NCBI GenBank assembly: GCA_003649445.1
Contig: QMRV01000138.1
Location: 1-5,305, forward strand
Source of the DNA: Thermoprotei archaeon
Lineage (GTDB): Archaea > Thermoproteota > Thermoprotei > Thermofilales > B15-G2
Direction of reading: 5' to 3'
Length of the DNA: 5,305 nucleotides
Shown: one piece after another, positions 4,536 to 5,305 of the stretch
How the letters are laid out: each line of letters begins with the position of its first letter
Position numbering within the stretch: position 1 is the stretch's first letter
Made by a program: the position numbers and the translations under genes
Notes under the pieces: generated by a model
What the model saw: the letters and a program-made list of their open reading frames with translations, nothing else
Database searches by the model: none
What the model was told of the DNA's origin: nothing

Positions 4536-4543
4536 CTTTTAAG
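4536..4543 (+). promoter_or_regulatory. TATA-like box for the gene at 4561
   Basis: CTTTTAAG is centred about 21 nt before the ATG at 4561, the same distance as for the genes at 363 and 2916. No SD lies in between, so a leaderless mRNA is likely. Confidence 0.45.
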
Positions 4544-4560
4544 TGCCTGCTAAGGCTCTT

Positions 4561-5305
4561 ATGAAATACTGGTGTCTGCTGGCAGTCTTGACTGCATTAG
4601 TTGCTGTGGTAACTGTCTGCGCCGAGCCCACCTTAGTGAAGGTCGTAGACCAGCTGAATAGTACTGTAAGTCACTTAGTTGAAGTAAAGGTGTTAAACGG
4701 CAGGGCTAAGAGACTAAATGCTTCCTGGTGGATTATCGAGTCCGGCGACAAAGAGGTAGTTGTGTCAGTAGTCTACATGAATGAAACAGTCTACCAAGGA
4801 AGCCTCAAGACGGGAAAAACCTACGTCGTTAGAGCCAGCATCACTGAAATGAAGATAGTCTCCGGAGACGAGTCGCTGACCATAGTGGTTACCCACCTAG
4901 CCTCGGGAAAAGCTTGGAGCCTCTTCGGAAAGAAGACTTACAGAATATACCCGGTGCCCTGCGGCACATATAAAGTAACTGTACGCGGCTCAAGGAAAGT
5001 TGAGAAGACAGTCTACTTCACTGGAGGAGAAATAAGCTTAGAGAAGATCGCGGAGGCGCCTAAGCTCAGCCTCCTAGCCCCGCTCTTAGCCGCGGCGGCG
5101 GTGCCTGCGGCAGGCTACTCAGCCTACACTGTGGCCAAGAAGAAGAGAAGGAGACCCTCGAAGAAAGCTGAGAAAAAGCCCTGCAGGAAACTTCTAGGAG
5201 AAAAGCCTAAGAGAAAGGAAAAGAAGTCAGAGAAGAGGAAGACTGCTGTAAAAAGAAGAGAGAAAGAGAAGAAAACGAGAGAAAAAAGAAGGCTCTTTAG
5301 GAGAG
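4561..5305 (+). CDS. Secreted membrane-anchored protein with a very basic cytoplasmic tail (3'-truncated by the window)
   Basis: The frame is open from ATG 4561 to the right edge, 248 codons without a stop, so the gene continues beyond the window. Residues 1-21 (MKYWCLLAVLTALVAVVTVCA) look like a Sec signal peptide with a cut near C20-A21-E22. Residues 22-165 form an outer domain with alternating strands and three N-glycosylation sequons (N33-S-T, N53-A-S, N75-E-T). A hydrophobic segment at about 168-190 is the membrane anchor. From about 192 the protein is dominated by Lys and Arg (AKKKRRRPSKKAEKKP and onward, with KEKKSEKRK-type repeats), placing a long basic tail in the cytoplasm by the positive-inside rule. 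The tail could contact nucleic acid, the inner leaflet or an acidic partner. The start is supported by the TATA-like box at 4536. Family not recognised. Confidence 0.75.
   Translation, partial: MKYWCLLAVLTALVAVVTVCAEPTLVKVVDQLNSTVSHLVEVKVLNGRAKRLNASWWIIESGDKEVVVSVVYMNETVYQGSLKTGKTYVVRASITEMKIVSGDESLTIVVTHLASGKAWSLFGKKTYRIYPVPCGTYKVTVRGSRKVEKTVYFTGGEISLEKIAEAPKLSLLAPLLAAAAVPAAGYSAYTVAKKKRRRPSKKAEKKPCRKLLGEKPKRKEKKSEKRKTAVKRREKEKKTREKRRLFRR

Noticed and set aside
1..5305. CRISPR array, insertion sequence or transposase
   Set aside because: No regularly spaced repeats, terminal inverted repeats with target duplications, or transposase motifs were seen.

Overview
The window looks like a hyperthermophilic archaeon of the Thermoproteota (Crenarchaeota), perhaps of the Thermofilum/Thermoproteales type, though the genus is a guess. 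The support is as follows. First genes of transcription units lack a Shine-Dalgarno site and have an archaeal TATA-like box about 20-30 nt before the ATG, as expected for leaderless mRNAs. Internal operon genes carry GGTGA motifs. Arginine is mostly AGG/AGA. No bacterial -35/-10 architecture is visible. No gene here is a taxonomic marker.

Layout. (1) 1-336: the C-terminal end of an unrecognised protein whose start lies left of the window. (2) 363-782: a small protein ending in a probable ribbon-helix-helix DNA-binding domain. (3) 783-1026: a 244-nt gap with a good TATA-like box, several inverted repeats and a weak 44-codon ORF. (4) 1027-1842 (minus): an AT-rich gene for a rhomboid-family intramembrane serine protease, with His/Asn, Ser and His active-site motifs. 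(5) 1972-2859 (plus): divergent from the rhomboid gene, a two-part protein with a possible thioredoxin-like N-terminal half and a C-terminal PD-(D/E)XK nuclease-like domain. The shared 129-nt intergenic region holds an imperfect inverted repeat. (6) 2916-4220: a tight three-gene operon of small proteins, each with an N-terminal membrane anchor and a predicted beta-rich outer domain, best read as pilin-like or pseudopilin-like components. (7) 4254-4454 (minus): a small zinc-ribbon-like protein convergent with that operon. (8) 4561 to the right edge: a secreted, membrane-anchored protein with a C-terminal transmembrane segment and a very basic Lys/Arg cytoplasmic tail, unfinished at the window end.

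How the genes may work together. The 2916-4220 genes probably act together at the cell surface, and the 4561 gene also encodes a surface protein, so the right half is a cell-envelope region. The centre (regulator-like protein, rhomboid, nuclease) has a different composition and looks like an accessory insertion. A functional link between rhomboid and nuclease is only an inference from their divergent arrangement. The most unusual items are the putative thioredoxin-like/nuclease fusion, the AT-rich rhomboid gene, the structured 783-1026 gap and the basic-tailed membrane protein.
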